A stretch of DNA of 64,000 nt from [Mycobacterium] fortunisiensis (GCF_019050325.1 NZ_VOMB01000027.1:62001-126000); one strand, 5' to 3'; positions 32,045-41,116 are shown, counted from the stretch's first letter. Made by a program: numbers and translations. The notes: a model not told the origin generated them from the letters alone.

Positions 32045-33865
32045 ATGACCAGCCCAGACGCCTACACGTCCGCCCGCACCATCACCACCCCGTCCGGCCC
32101 GGCCAACCCCGGCCAACCCGTTTGGAACACCCAGCGCGGTTCCGCCATGCCGGTCAGTCGCTACCGCAGCTTCGCCGACGAGGTCCCGGGCGGGAGCCCG
32201 GCATTCGGCACAGCAGGGATTCCGTTCGACCGCACCTGGCCGGACAAGGTGATCGACACCGCGCCGCTGTGGTGCGCGGTGGATCTGCGTGACGGCAACC
32301 AGGCCCTGATCGATCCGATGAGCCCGGCGCGCAAGCGTCGCATGTTCGACCTGCTGGTCCGAATGGGCTACAAGGAGATCGAGGTCGGCTTCCCCTCGGC
32401 CAGCCAGACGGACTACGACTTCGTCCGCGAGATCATCACCGACGGCGCGATCCCGGCCGACGTGACCATCCAGGTGCTGACGCAGTGCCGGCCCGAGTTG
32501 ATCGAGCGCACCTTCGAGGCGTGCGCGGGTGCACCGCAGGTGATCGTGCACTTCTACAACTCGACGTCAATCCTGCAGCGCCGCGTGGTGTTCCGCGCCG
32601 ACCGCGAGGCCGTCAAGAAGATCGCCACCGACGGCGCGCAGATGTGCGTCGAGGAAGCCAAGAAGCACCCCGAGACCCGGTGGCGTTTCGAGTACTCCCC
32701 TGAGTCCTACACCGGTACCGAGTTGGAGTACGCCGTCGACGTGTGCAACGCCGTCGCCGACGTCATCAAGCCGACGCCCGAGTGGCCGCTGATCGTCAAC
32801 CTGCCGGCCACCGTCGAGATGGCAACCCCCAATGTCTACGCCGACTCGATCGAGTGGATGAGCCGGCACCTGTCCCCGCGCGACTCGATCATTCTGAGTC
32901 TGCACCCGCACAACGATCGCGGAACCGGCGTTGCCGCAGCCGAATTGGGCTACCAGGCCGGCGCCGACCGGATCGAGGGCTGCCTGTTCGGCAACGGTGA
33001 GCGCACCGGCAACGTGTGTCTGGTGACGTTGGGGCTGAACATGTTCAGCCGCGGGGTCGACCCGCAGATCGACTTCTCCAACATCGACGAGATCCGTCGC
33101 ACCGTCGAATACTGCAACCAGCTGCCAGTACACGAACGGCACCCCTACGGCGGTGACCTGGTCTACACCGCGTTCTCGGGCAGCCACCAGGACGCCATCA
33201 ACAAGGGCCTGGACCAGATGAAGTTCGACGCCGACGCCGCCGACAAGGACATGGACGACATCCTGTGGCAGGTGCCGTATCTGCCGATCGACCCCAAGGA
33301 CGTCGGCCGCACCTACGAAGCCGTCATCCGGGTGAACTCTCAGTCCGGCAAGGGCGGCGTGGCCTACATCATGAAGGCCGACCACGGCCTGGTGCTGCCG
33401 CGGCGGCTGCAGATCGAGTTCAGCCAGTCGATCCAGGCGATCACCGACGGCGAAGGCGGCGAGGTGTCGCCCAAGGCGATCTGGGACGCGTTCTCCGAGG
33501 AGTACCTGGCCCCGATCACCCCACTGGAGCGGATCCGCCAGAAGGTCGTCGCCTCCGAGGTGGACGGCGGCACCGACACCATCACCGCGATCGTGAAGAT
33601 CGACGGCATCGAACGCGAGATCGTCGGCGCCGGCAACGGCCCGTTGGCAGCGTTCGTCGACGCCCTCGGCGCGATCGGCTACGACATCAACGTGCTGGAC
33701 TACTCCGAGCACGCCATGTCCTCCGGGGAGGAAGCCCAGGCCGCGGCCTACGTCGAAGCCGAGATCGGCGGCACGACGGTCTGGGGTGTCGGCATCGCCA
33801 CGTCGATCACAACTGCATCACTTCGAGCGGTCGTATCTGCCGTCAACCGCGCCGCGCGTGGTTAG
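32045..33865 (+). CDS. leuA: 2-isopropylmalate synthase
   Basis: A 606-residue enzyme that condenses 2-ketoisovalerate and acetyl-CoA, the first step of leucine synthesis. The catalytic TIM barrel has CAVDLRDGNQALIDPM near residue 80, the metal-binding LHPHNDRGTGVAAAE motif and GNGERTGNVCLVTL. The C-terminal regulatory domain (about 470-606) should bind leucine for feedback inhibition. No tandem 57-bp repeats like those of M. tuberculosis leuA are seen. A GGAG element precedes the ATG. Expression is likely controlled by the upstream attenuator. Confidence 0.97.
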   Translation: MTSPDAYTSARTITTPSGPANPGQPVWNTQRGSAMPVSRYRSFADEVPGGSPAFGTAGIPFDRTWPDKVIDTAPLWCAVDLRDGNQALIDPMSPARKRRMFDLLVRMGYKEIEVGFPSASQTDYDFVREIITDGAIPADVTIQVLTQCRPELIERTFEACAGAPQVIVHFYNSTSILQRRVVFRADREAVKKIATDGAQMCVEEAKKHPETRWRFEYSPESYTGTELEYAVDVCNAVADVIKPTPEWPLIVNLPATVEMATPNVYADSIEWMSRHLSPRDSIILSLHPHNDRGTGVAAAELGYQAGADRIEGCLFGNGERTGNVCLVTLGLNMFSRGVDPQIDFSNIDEIRRTVEYCNQLPVHERHPYGGDLVYTAFSGSHQDAINKGLDQMKFDADAADKDMDDILWQVPYLPIDPKDVGRTYEAVIRVNSQSGKGGVAYIMKADHGLVLPRRLQIEFSQSIQAITDGEGGEVSPKAIWDAFSEEYLAPITPLERIRQKVVASEVDGGTDTITAIVKIDGIEREIVGAGNGPLAAFVDALGAIGYDINVLDYSEHAMSSGEEAQAAAYVEAEIGGTTVWGVGIATSITTASLRAVVSAVNRAARG

Positions 33866-33914
33866 CTGACGGTGGCGCAAATGCTTGCGCCTGCCTACGG
33901 CTGAGGAGCGGTGT

Positions 33915-34301
33915 ATGGACTGGGGTTCAACCTGGGATTTCCTGTGGCATTTCCTGATCATCTTCGCCTGGATCGCCTACCTGCTGGTCCTGTTCCAGAT
34001 CCTCACCGACCTGTTCTGGCGTGACCACAAGACGTCCGGCTGGGTCAAAGCCGTGTGGGTGATCTTCCTGATCGTGTTCCCGTGGCTGACCGCCTTGGTG
34101 TACCTCGTCGCGCGCGGCAAAGGCATGGCCGAGCGCGCGCAGGCAGCCGCACTGGACGCGAAGAAGGAGACCGACGCCTACATCCGCGAGGCGGCCGGCC
34201 GGTCCCCGGCTCAGGAGATCGCCGACGCCAAGGCATTGCTGGACGCCGGCACCATCACTCAGGCCGAGTTCGACGGGTTGAAGGCGAAGGCCCTCAGCTA
34301 G
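33915..34301 (+). CDS. Membrane protein with PLDc_N and SHOCT domains
   Basis: A 128-residue protein. The N-terminal 70 residues hold two membrane segments of the phospholipase D nuclease N-terminal-like type (DLFWRDHKTSGWVKAVWVIF between them). The C terminus is a SHOCT motif (AQEIADAKALLDAGTITQAE), a short oligomerisation module. The ATG at 33915 has GAGGAG seven bases upstream. Such proteins are common in actinobacteria and lack an assigned role. It is convergent with the dnaQ-like gene. Confidence 0.8.
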   Translation: MDWGSTWDFLWHFLIIFAWIAYLLVLFQILTDLFWRDHKTSGWVKAVWVIFLIVFPWLTALVYLVARGKGMAERAQAAALDAKKETDAYIREAAGRSPAQEIADAKALLDAGTITQAEFDGLKAKALS

Positions 34302-34322
34302 AGACCGCGGCGAGTCCGCGAA

Positions 34323-35312
34323 TCAGAACAGCGTGTACTGATCGCTTTCGGCGGGGGTGTCGCAGAACTCCTCGATGTCGGCGCCACCGATGACGTGGGT
34401 GAGCAAACCCATGAAGGTCTCGTCATCGAGCAGCGGCACCCCCAGCTCGACCGCCTGGTAGCCCTTGCCCTGATCAGGCTCGGGCTCGTTGCAGAGCACC
34501 AGTGAGGTCTGCTGGTCGACCAGGTCGGTGTAGGCGAGCCCGGCATGCAGGATCCGCTCGATGAGCTCCTCATGCGTACGCACCACCTCGGCCGACAACG
34601 CCACCCGCATCCCCTGCACCAGCGGGCGTCCCGGCACGAACACGCCGGGGTTGACGTACTCGCACGGCAACCGCGAGGCCAACACCTTCAACGGCCGTAG
34701 CTCCTCATGCGTGACGTGGCCGTTGGGCCAACGCCGCCGACTCACCTCCCGCAGCGGCAGCCATACCTTGCGATCACGCGCCCGGGCCAGCGTCGGTTTG
34801 AGGATCTGCGCCAGCACCAACGCGTCATCCAGCGCGTCGTGCGGCCGCATCTGGCTCACGCCCCAATGCCCCGCCAGCGTCTCCAGGCGCAGGTTCTCGG
34901 TGCCCAGCGCCAACCGGCGGGCCAACTCGACCGTGCACATGACGCTGTCGATCGGTAGCTCGGCATCGACCAACTCGGCTTCGGCGGCCAAGAAGCTGTA
35001 GTCGAAACCCGCGTTGTGCGCCACCAACGTGCGGCCCCGCAGGATGTCGCTGAGCTCGCCGACGATGTCGCCGAAGGTCGGCTGACCTTCCAGCATCTCG
35101 GCGGTCAGGCCATGGACGTGGGTGGGGCCAGGGTCGACGCCCGGGTTCAGCAGCGAGGCAACGCTGTGCTCGACATTGCCGTCATCCCCGACTGCCAGCG
35201 CAGCGACGCTGACGATGCGGGCCTGGCCGGGCCGGAAGCCGGTGGTCTCCACATCGACGACGGCCCAGCCCGCTCCCGGCTCATCTGCCGGCCTGCCCCA
35301 CGCGCTGCTCAT
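34323..35312 (-). CDS. DnaQ-like DEDDh 3'-5' exonuclease, Rv3711c-like
   Basis: A 329-residue protein with a DEDDh exonuclease domain in residues about 15-185: WAVVDVETTGF (Asp, Glu), VAHNAGFDYSF (Asp) and RPHDALDDALV (His, Asp). It resembles the proofreading epsilon subunit and related exonucleases. The C-terminal part (LVQGMRVALSAEVVRTHEEL onward) looks like a BRCT domain. In mycobacteria replication proofreading is done mainly by the PHP domain of DnaE1, so this protein may serve repair; that is from general knowledge. Divergent from murT. Confidence 0.85.
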   Translation of the reverse strand: MSSAWGRPADEPGAGWAVVDVETTGFRPGQARIVSVAALAVGDDGNVEHSVASLLNPGVDPGPTHVHGLTAEMLEGQPTFGDIVGELSDILRGRTLVAHNAGFDYSFLAAEAELVDAELPIDSVMCTVELARRLALGTENLRLETLAGHWGVSQMRPHDALDDALVLAQILKPTLARARDRKVWLPLREVSRRRWPNGHVTHEELRPLKVLASRLPCEYVNPGVFVPGRPLVQGMRVALSAEVVRTHEELIERILHAGLAYTDLVDQQTSLVLCNEPEPDQGKGYQAVELGVPLLDDETFMGLLTHVIGGADIEEFCDTPAESDQYTLF

Positions 35313-35386
35313 ATTCGCCAGGATGGCACGTGGCCCCGACAGAGTCGGTCGGCGTCGCTGCGTGTCGTGCACATAAAATCGCCGGA

Positions 35387-36607
35387 ATGCTGACCATCCG
35401 AGGGCGTGCCGCACTGGCTGCCGGGGCCACCGCACGCTGGGCGTCGCGGGTCACCGGCCGCGGCGCGGGCGCGATGATCGGCGGCCTGGTGGCGATGACG
35501 CTGGACCGCTCGATCTTGCGTCAACTGGGCCAGGGCCGCCGCAGCGTCGTCGTGACCGGAACCAACGGCAAATCGACCACCACCCGGATGACCGCGGCCG
35601 CGCTGGCGACACTGGGCCCGGTGGCCAGCAACTCCGAGGGCGCCAACATGGACGCCGGACTGGTGGCGGCGCTGGCCGCGGCCCGTGACGCCGCGTTGGC
35701 GGCGCTCGAGGTCGACGAGATGCACGTCCCGCACGTGTCGGACGCGGTGAACCCGTCGGTGATCGTGCTGCTGAACCTGTCCCGCGATCAGCTGGACCGG
35801 GTCGGTGAGATCAACCACATCGAACGCACCCTGCGCGGCGGGCTGGCCCGGCACCCCCACGCGGTGATCGTGGCCAACTGCGACGACGTGCTGATGACGT
35901 CAGCCGCCTACGACAGCCCGAACGTCGTGTGGGTGGCCGCCGGCGGCAGCTGGTCGGGAGACTCGGTGAGCTGCCCGCGCTCCGGCGAGATCATCGTGCG
36001 CGACGGGCGGGATTGGCATTCCACCGGAACCGATTTCAAGCGTCCGTCGCCGCAGTGGTGGTTCGACGACACCCACATCTACGGTCCCGACGGCCTGTCG
36101 TTGCCGATGACGCTGGCCCTGCCGGGTGCGGTCAACCGCGGCAACGCCACCCAGGCCGTCGCGGCCGCCGTGGCGCTGGGCGCAGACCCGGCTGCCGCGG
36201 TCGCGGCGGTGTCGACGGTTGACGAGGTCGCCGGCCGCTACCGCACCGTGCAGATCGGATCACACACCGCGCGAATCCTGTTGGCCAAGAACCCCGCCGG
36301 CTGGCAGGAGGCGCTGTCGATGGTGGACAAGCACGGCGCCGGGGTGGTCATCGCGGTCAACGGGCAGGTGCCCGACGGTGAGGACCTGTCCTGGCTGTGG
36401 GACGTGCGCTTCGAGCACTTCGACGATACTCAGGTGGTGGCCGCCGGGGAGCGCGGAACCGATCTGGCGGTGCGGCTCGGGTACGCCGGCGTCGAGCACT
36501 CACTCGTGCACGACACCGTCGCCGCAATCGACTCCTGCCCACCCGGTCACGTCGAGGTGATCGCCAACTACACCGCGTTCCTGCAACTGAATCGGCGGAT
36601 CTCATGA
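35387..36607 (+). CDS. murT: Lipid II isoglutaminyl synthase subunit MurT
   Basis: A 406-residue Mur-ligase-like protein. The ATP loop VVVTGTNGKSTTTRM is at about residues 53-67, EVDEMHVPHV follows, and the C-terminal DUF1727 domain completes the MurT architecture. MurT activates the D-glutamate of lipid II, and GatD supplies ammonia to form D-isoglutamine, required for normal peptidoglycan cross-linking. A TAAAAT hexamer (35374-35379) seven bases before the ATG predicts a leaderless mRNA. The stop overlaps gatD by 4 bp. Confidence 0.95.
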   Translation: MLTIRGRAALAAGATARWASRVTGRGAGAMIGGLVAMTLDRSILRQLGQGRRSVVVTGTNGKSTTTRMTAAALATLGPVASNSEGANMDAGLVAALAAARDAALAALEVDEMHVPHVSDAVNPSVIVLLNLSRDQLDRVGEINHIERTLRGGLARHPHAVIVANCDDVLMTSAAYDSPNVVWVAAGGSWSGDSVSCPRSGEIIVRDGRDWHSTGTDFKRPSPQWWFDDTHIYGPDGLSLPMTLALPGAVNRGNATQAVAAAVALGADPAAAVAAVSTVDEVAGRYRTVQIGSHTARILLAKNPAGWQEALSMVDKHGAGVVIAVNGQVPDGEDLSWLWDVRFEHFDDTQVVAAGERGTDLAVRLGYAGVEHSLVHDTVAAIDSCPPGHVEVIANYTAFLQLNRRIS

Positions 36608-37341
36608 GTGGCGCGCGCACGAGGAGCAACAAGGCCCCGGTGCAGATCGGGCTCGTACTGCCCGACGTGATGGGCACCTATGGCGACAGCGGCAACGCGG
36701 TGGTGTTGCGGCAACGGCTACGGTTGCGCGGTATCGACGCCGAAATCGTCGAGATCACGCTGGCCGATCCGGTGCCCGAGTCGCTGGACCTCTACACTCT
36801 CGGCGGCGCCGAGGACTACGCGCAACGGTTGGCCACCAAACACCTTCTCCGCTATCCCGGTCTGCAGCAGGCGGTTTCGCGAGGTGCGCCGGTACTGGCG
36901 ATCTGCGCGGCCATCCAGGTGCTCGGCCACTGGTACGAAACCTCGGCCGGTGAGCGGGTGGAGGGCGTCGGGCTGCTCGATGTCACCACTTCTCCGCAAG
37001 CGGAACGCACGATCGGCGAAGTCGCGTCGAAGCCGCTGCTGGACGGGCTCACCGAACCGCTGACCGGCTTCGAGAATCACCGGGGCGGAACGGTTCTGGG
37101 CCCTTCGGCCCGCCCGTTGGCGGCGGTCACCAAGGGCGCGGGCAACCGCTTGGGCGATGGGTTCGACGGCGCGGTACAGGGCAGCGTGGTGGCCACCTAC
37201 CTGCACGGCCCCTGTCTGGCCCGCAATCCCGAGCTCGCCGACCATCTGTTGTCTCAGGTGGTGGGTGACCTGCCGCCGCTGCAACTGCCCGAGGTCGAGC
37301 TGCTGCGCCGCGAGCGACTGGCCGCCCCGCGGCGGGTCTAG
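36604..37341 (+). CDS. gatD: Lipid II isoglutaminyl synthase subunit GatD
   Basis: A 245-residue class I glutamine amidotransferase-like protein (CobB/CobQ type). The catalytic Cys lies in PVLAICAAIQVLGHWYE and the His in VVATYLHGPCLARNPEL. It hydrolyses glutamine and passes ammonia to MurT. The ATGA overlap with murT and the short gene distance show that the two are co-translated. A palindromic repeat follows its stop codon. Confidence 0.95.
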   Translation: MSGARTRSNKAPVQIGLVLPDVMGTYGDSGNAVVLRQRLRLRGIDAEIVEITLADPVPESLDLYTLGGAEDYAQRLATKHLLRYPGLQQAVSRGAPVLAICAAIQVLGHWYETSAGERVEGVGLLDVTTSPQAERTIGEVASKPLLDGLTEPLTGFENHRGGTVLGPSARPLAAVTKGAGNRLGDGFDGAVQGSVVATYLHGPCLARNPELADHLLSQVVGDLPPLQLPEVELLRRERLAAPRRV

Positions 37342-37347
37342 ATTTTC

Positions 37348-37410
37348 CGCCGAAACCGCATTCCAGCAGGCCGCTACTCGCACTTTTCCTGCTGGAATGC
37401 GGTTTCGGCG
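37348..37410. repeat. Palindromic repeat R2
   Basis: The most regular copy: perfect 22-bp arms (37348-37369 and 37389-37410) around a 19-nt loop, core GCATTCCAGCAG. It lies between gatD and the convergent metallo-hydrolase gene, where it could also act as a bidirectional terminator. Confidence 0.9.
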
Positions 37411-37437
37411 CGGGGCGCTGGGAGCGGATGGGTGGGG

Positions 37438-38148
37438 CTAGGCGAAAGCGTCGACGGCCGCGGCGATCCGAGCCGCCGCGTCGGTGAGGATCGGCTCGCC
37501 ATGGCCGAACCCAGCACGCTGCGCACCTGTTTCGGCCAGCCGGCGTACGGACCCGGCCAGCTGGTCACGATCGGTGTTGAAGACACCGAAGATCACCTGC
37601 CGGTCGAACTCGGCCACCACGTCACCGGTGAGCACCGTGTCGACGGCCGGGAGATGCAGCGCGATACTGCCCGGGGTGTGGCCGGGAACGTCGATCACCC
37701 GTGCACCACCGGCGAAGTCGATGACATCGCCGTCGGACACCACCCGGTCGACTCGGCAGGCCGGGCCATGCGGCGACGCATCGAAATCGGGGCGCAGTCT
37801 GCGTTCGGCATCGGTCAACGCCGGCAGCGGGCCCGGTTCGTCGCCGCGCACGTACGGCACATCGGCCGACCCGGCGATCACCTCCACGTCCGACCAGGCC
37901 GCAATTTCGGCCGCCGCACCGCTGTGGTCTTCGTGGAAGTGGGTGAGCACGATGCGTCGCACATGTAACCGTCGTCGTCCCAGCGCCGCCAACGCCTCGG
38001 CGACCAATCCCGCGCTGTCCGGCCAGCCGGTGTCGATCAACGTCACGCCGTCGGGCTCGACCCCCAGATAGCAGTTGAGCAGGTGCGCCTGGTCGCCAGG
38101 AATCCGCAGGCGATACAGCGACGGCGCCATCTGCAGTAGGTCGGCCAT
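37438..38148 (-). CDS. Metallo-beta-lactamase fold hydrolase
   Basis: A 236-residue MBL-fold hydrolase. The zinc motif HFHEDH is in VLTHFHEDHSGAAA, with further ligands in VIDVPGHTPGSI and VLTGDVVAE. Such proteins hydrolyse thioesters, lactones or phosphoesters; the substrate is unknown. The ATG at 38148 follows TACGGT by six bases on the minus strand, suggesting a leaderless mRNA, and excludes an upstream extension through repeat R3. It is flanked by R2 and R3. Confidence 0.82.
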   Translation of the reverse strand: MADLLQMAPSLYRLRIPGDQAHLLNCYLGVEPDGVTLIDTGWPDSAGLVAEALAALGRRRLHVRRIVLTHFHEDHSGAAAEIAAWSDVEVIAGSADVPYVRGDEPGPLPALTDAERRLRPDFDASPHGPACRVDRVVSDGDVIDFAGGARVIDVPGHTPGSIALHLPAVDTVLTGDVVAEFDRQVIFGVFNTDRDQLAGSVRRLAETGAQRAGFGHGEPILTDAAARIAAAVDAFA

Positions 38149-38168
38149 GCGTCGACCGTATCGGCTTT

Positions 38169-38231
38169 CGCCGAAATAGCATTCCAGCAGGCTTCTACGC
38201 GGACTTTCGCTGCCGGAATGCCGTTTCGGCG
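38169..38231. repeat. Palindromic repeat R3
   Basis: Arms 38169-38190 and 38210-38231 with three mismatches and a 19-nt loop similar to R2 in the same orientation. The stop codon of the next minus-strand gene (38195-38197) falls in the loop. Confidence 0.85.
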
Positions 38232-39121
38232 GGTGGGGTGCGACGGCCCGCGGTGCGGGGCGGTGGGCAGAGCCGGCCGTCCCAACCGCGGGCCCGCAAT
38301 GCACGGCAGGCACGCTCGATGACGTCATGCTCCCGGTCCTCCTTGATCACCCGCATGACATCCCAGCCGAGTTGGGCCAGCTTGGGTAACACCCGCAAAT
38401 CCTTGACGTACTGGGCGCGGTCGGTTTGGTGCTGTCCACCGTCATACTCCGAAGCCACCTGAAACTCCTCCCACCCCATGTCGACGGTGCGTAGCACCCG
38501 GCCCCACTCGTCGAGGATCGGGATCTGCGTCGTCGGCCGCGGCAGGCCGGCGTCGATGTACGTCAGCCGCAACCGACTTTCGGGCAGAGATGCAGCGCCT
38601 CCGTCGACCAGCGGCAGCACGTCCTTGAGCATGGCCACGCCGCGGGCACCCCGGTATCGCTCGGCGAGCATGAGGACATCGTCGGTGACAAACGGGCAGG
38701 CGTGCATCAGAGCATCCAGGCGCCCGAGCGCCTGTCTGCGTGGCAGAAAACGACCGAGGTCGAACGCCGTGCGCGCCGGTGTCGTCACCGGTATGCCTGC
38801 AACACAGGTGATCTCATCATCGGCCAGGCGTTCGTGACGCACCGTGATGCCGGGCGGCGTACGGATGTAGTCCCAGATGAGCTCGATGGCGATATCGTCG
38901 TCGACCCACTCCGCGCCGTGCAGCGCGGAGGCGGCCAACCCGGTCACCACGCCCTCCCGATGGGTCCACAGCCACGCCGCGTAAGTCCGGTCGTACAGGC
39001 GCAGCGTCTGGCCCTTCGGAGCATGCACGTTGCGGAACACCGGGCGGTACCAACGTTGCAGCTCATGCCTGGTGACCACGCCGGCGGCAATGGCCTCGGT
39101 GCCGATGAGTATCTCCCCCAT
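38195..39121 (-). CDS. AbiEi-like/DUF559-type protein, Rv3714c-like
   Basis: A 308-residue protein. The N-terminal third looks like a winged-helix region of AbiEi-type antitoxins (AAGVVTRHELQRWYRPVF, then GVVTGLAASALHGAEWVD). The C-terminal third has an endonuclease-like signature (VASEYDGGQHQTDRAQYVKD, then LAQLGWDVMRVIKED) of the DUF559/PD-(D/E)XK type. The last 12 or so residues (PPAETAFRQRKSA) are encoded by repeat R3, so the natural C terminus may have been altered by the repeat. Its position before recR matches Rv3714c. Function is not established. Confidence 0.7.
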   Translation of the reverse strand: MGEILIGTEAIAAGVVTRHELQRWYRPVFRNVHAPKGQTLRLYDRTYAAWLWTHREGVVTGLAASALHGAEWVDDDIAIELIWDYIRTPPGITVRHERLADDEITCVAGIPVTTPARTAFDLGRFLPRRQALGRLDALMHACPFVTDDVLMLAERYRGARGVAMLKDVLPLVDGGAASLPESRLRLTYIDAGLPRPTTQIPILDEWGRVLRTVDMGWEEFQVASEYDGGQHQTDRAQYVKDLRVLPKLAQLGWDVMRVIKEDREHDVIERACRALRARGWDGRLCPPPRTAGRRTPPAETAFRQRKSA

Positions 39122-39154
39122 GGGCAGATCCTGGCCCGCCCCTCCGACATCCCT

Positions 39155-39216
39155 GCCGAAACGGCATTCCGGCAGGAGAAGTGCGAGTAAGGCCCTGCTG
39201 GAATGCCGTTTCGGCG
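39155..39216. repeat. Palindromic repeat R4
   Basis: Arms 39155-39175 and 39195-39216 (core GCATTCCGGCAG / CTGCTGGAATGC) and a 19-nt loop whose reverse complement matches the R2 loop. It lies between the Rv3714c-like gene and the recR end. Confidence 0.85.
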
Positions 39217-39245
39217 GAAAATGGGGGCGGAAGACGCCAGAAGAA

Positions 39246-39857
39246 TCAAGCCATGGCGCGGCGGCCCGCCAACGCGCGGCCCAGCGTCAGCTCGTCGGCG
39301 AACTCGAGGTCCCCACCCATCGGCAGGCCCGAGGCGATGCGGGTGACGGTCAACCCTGGGATGTCGCGCAGCATGCGCACCAGATAGGTGGCCGTCGCTT
39401 CGCCCTCGGTGTTCGGGTCGGTGGCGATGATCACCTCGGCCACGTCGACGCCGTCGACGCGTTCACCGATCCGATTGAGCAGCTCACGGATCCGCAGCTG
39501 ATCGGGCCCGACACCGGACAACGGATCCAGCGCCCCGCCCAGCACGTGGTAGCGGCCGCGGAACTCGCGGGTGCGCTCGACGGCCTGCACGTCCTTGGGT
39601 TCCTCGACCACGCACACCAGCGAGGCGTCGCGGCGGGGGTCCTTACAGATTCGGCAGCGTTCCTCATCGGAAACGTTGCCGCACACCGCACAGAAGGTGA
39701 CGCCGTCGCGGATGCGGCCCAGCACCGCGGTCAGCCGATCGATATCCGGCGGTTCGACGCTCAGCAGGTGAAATGCGATCCGCTGCGCGCTCTTGGGCCC
39801 GATCCCGGGCAGCTTGCCGAGCTCGTCGATCAGATCCTGGACCGGGCCTTCAAACAC
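39246..39857 (-). CDS. recR: Recombination protein RecR
   Basis: A 203-residue RecR that loads RecA with RecF/RecO at DNA gaps. It shows the N-terminal helix-hairpin-helix (LGKLPGIGPKSAQRIAF), a four-cysteine zinc finger (FCAVCGNVSDEERCRICKD) and the TOPRIM domain (VCVVEEPKD, ATDPNTEGEATA). It starts with GTG directly after the ybaB stop, so the two form an operon. Confidence 0.97.
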   Translation of the reverse strand: MFEGPVQDLIDELGKLPGIGPKSAQRIAFHLLSVEPPDIDRLTAVLGRIRDGVTFCAVCGNVSDEERCRICKDPRRDASLVCVVEEPKDVQAVERTREFRGRYHVLGGALDPLSGVGPDQLRIRELLNRIGERVDGVDVAEVIIATDPNTEGEATATYLVRMLRDIPGLTVTRIASGLPMGGDLEFADELTLGRALAGRRAMA

Positions 39858-40190
39858 TCACAGCCCCGGGAGTCCGAACCCGCCCAGACCACCGGCCACC
39901 GGGCCCAGCCGGCTCTGCGCCAGCGCGGTCACCTGGTTGGAGGCATCGGCGAGGGCGCCGACGATGAGGTCCTGCAGGGTCTCGGGATCGGACGGATCGA
40001 TCACCTTGGGGTCGATGGCCACCGCGACCACTTCACCGCTGCCCTTGACCGTGACCTGCACCAGCCCGCCGCCGGCCTGGCCGTGTACCTCGGCGTTGGC
40101 CAGCGCTTCCTGCGCCTCCATGAGCTGCTGCTGTACCTGCTGTGCCTGCGCCAGCAAGGCCGACATATCGGGCGTGCCTCCGGGTTGCAT
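39858..40190 (-). CDS. Nucleoid-associated protein YbaB/EbfC family
   Basis: A 110-residue YbaB/EbfC protein: an N-terminal helix rich in Gln/Ala (SALLAQAQQVQQQLMEAQEAL), a central strand region VQVTVKGSGEVVAVAIDP and a C-terminal helix. These dimers bind DNA as small nucleoid proteins. The gene abuts recR, the conserved bacterial arrangement, although dnaX, often adjacent, is 4 kb away as in other mycobacteria. Confidence 0.93.
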   Translation of the reverse strand: MQPGGTPDMSALLAQAQQVQQQLMEAQEALANAEVHGQAGGGLVQVTVKGSGEVVAVAIDPKVIDPSDPETLQDLIVGALADASNQVTALAQSRLGPVAGGLGGFGLPGL

Positions 40191-40303
40191 GACTGGTCCC
40201 CTCTGTCGTGTTGGTTGCGTCTCGGTCTCGACTTGGTTTCTCTCGCCGGTGAGCGGCGATTTGGTCTTTCAGCCTAGTCGGCCTGCGGGCTAGCGTGACG
40301 CCC

Positions 40304-41092
40304 GTGCGAGTCCCAGCCTGCGTGCGTGTCGGCGCCGCCAAAGCCAGTAGTGCGGTCACCTGCGTTCTTGTCGCTGCCACGGCTTCGGCAGTCGTCACCG
40401 CTCCTCATGCCAGCGCCGCCCCCAGCAACCTTGCCGGCAAGATCGTGTTCCTCGACCCCGGCCACAACGGTGCCAACGACGCCTCGATCAGCAGGCAGGT
40501 GCCCACCGGCCGCGGCGGCACCAAGAACTGCCAGGAAAGCGGGACCTCCACCGCGGACGGCTTCCCTGAGCACACCTTCACCTGGGACACCACCCTGCGG
40601 GTCCGCGCGATACTGACCCAGATGGGCGTTCGTACCGCGATGTCGCGCGGCAACGACAACGCGTTGGGGCCCTGCGTCGACGAACGTGCCTCGATGGCCA
40701 ACGCGCTGCGTCCCAACGCGATCGTGTCCATCCACGCCGACGGTGGCCCGGCGAACGGCCGTGGTTTTCACGTGCTGTACTCGTCGCCGCCGCTGAACGA
40801 TGCACAGGCCGGTCCGTCGGTGCAGTTCGCCCGGGCCATGCGTGACCAACTGTCCGCGTCGGGAATCCCGCCGGCCACCTACATCGGGTCGGAGGGCTTG
40901 GATGCCCGGTCCGATATCGCCGGGCTCAACCTGGCGCAATACCCGTCGATCCTGGTCGAGTGCGGCAACATGAAGAACCCGGTCGATTCCGGTCTGATGA
41001 AGACCCCGGACGGTCGGCAGAAGTACGCCGAGGCCATCGTCCGGGGTATCGCGGCCTACCTGGGCAGCCAGGCCGGCGGGCAGCAGCGCTAG
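40304..41092 (+). CDS. N-acetylmuramoyl-L-alanine amidase, Rv3717-like
   Basis: A 262-residue exported zinc amidase (Amidase_3 fold) that cuts the bond between MurNAc and the peptide stem. The signal peptide covers about residues 1-43 (ending HASA-AP). Zinc and catalytic residues are visible in VFLDPGHNG, CQESGTST, IVSIHADGG and LVECGNM. It has no separate wall-binding domain, as in Rv3717 (Ami1). The GTG at 40304 follows TAGCGT by seven bases, indicating a leaderless mRNA. It is convergent with the SRPBCC gene. Confidence 0.92.
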   Translation: MRVPACVRVGAAKASSAVTCVLVAATASAVVTAPHASAAPSNLAGKIVFLDPGHNGANDASISRQVPTGRGGTKNCQESGTSTADGFPEHTFTWDTTLRVRAILTQMGVRTAMSRGNDNALGPCVDERASMANALRPNAIVSIHADGGPANGRGFHVLYSSPPLNDAQAGPSVQFARAMRDQLSASGIPPATYIGSEGLDARSDIAGLNLAQYPSILVECGNMKNPVDSGLMKTPDGRQKYAEAIVRGIAAYLGSQAGGQQR

Positions 41093-41116
41093 GCCGCTGC
41101 GCCAGATGGTCGGGCG

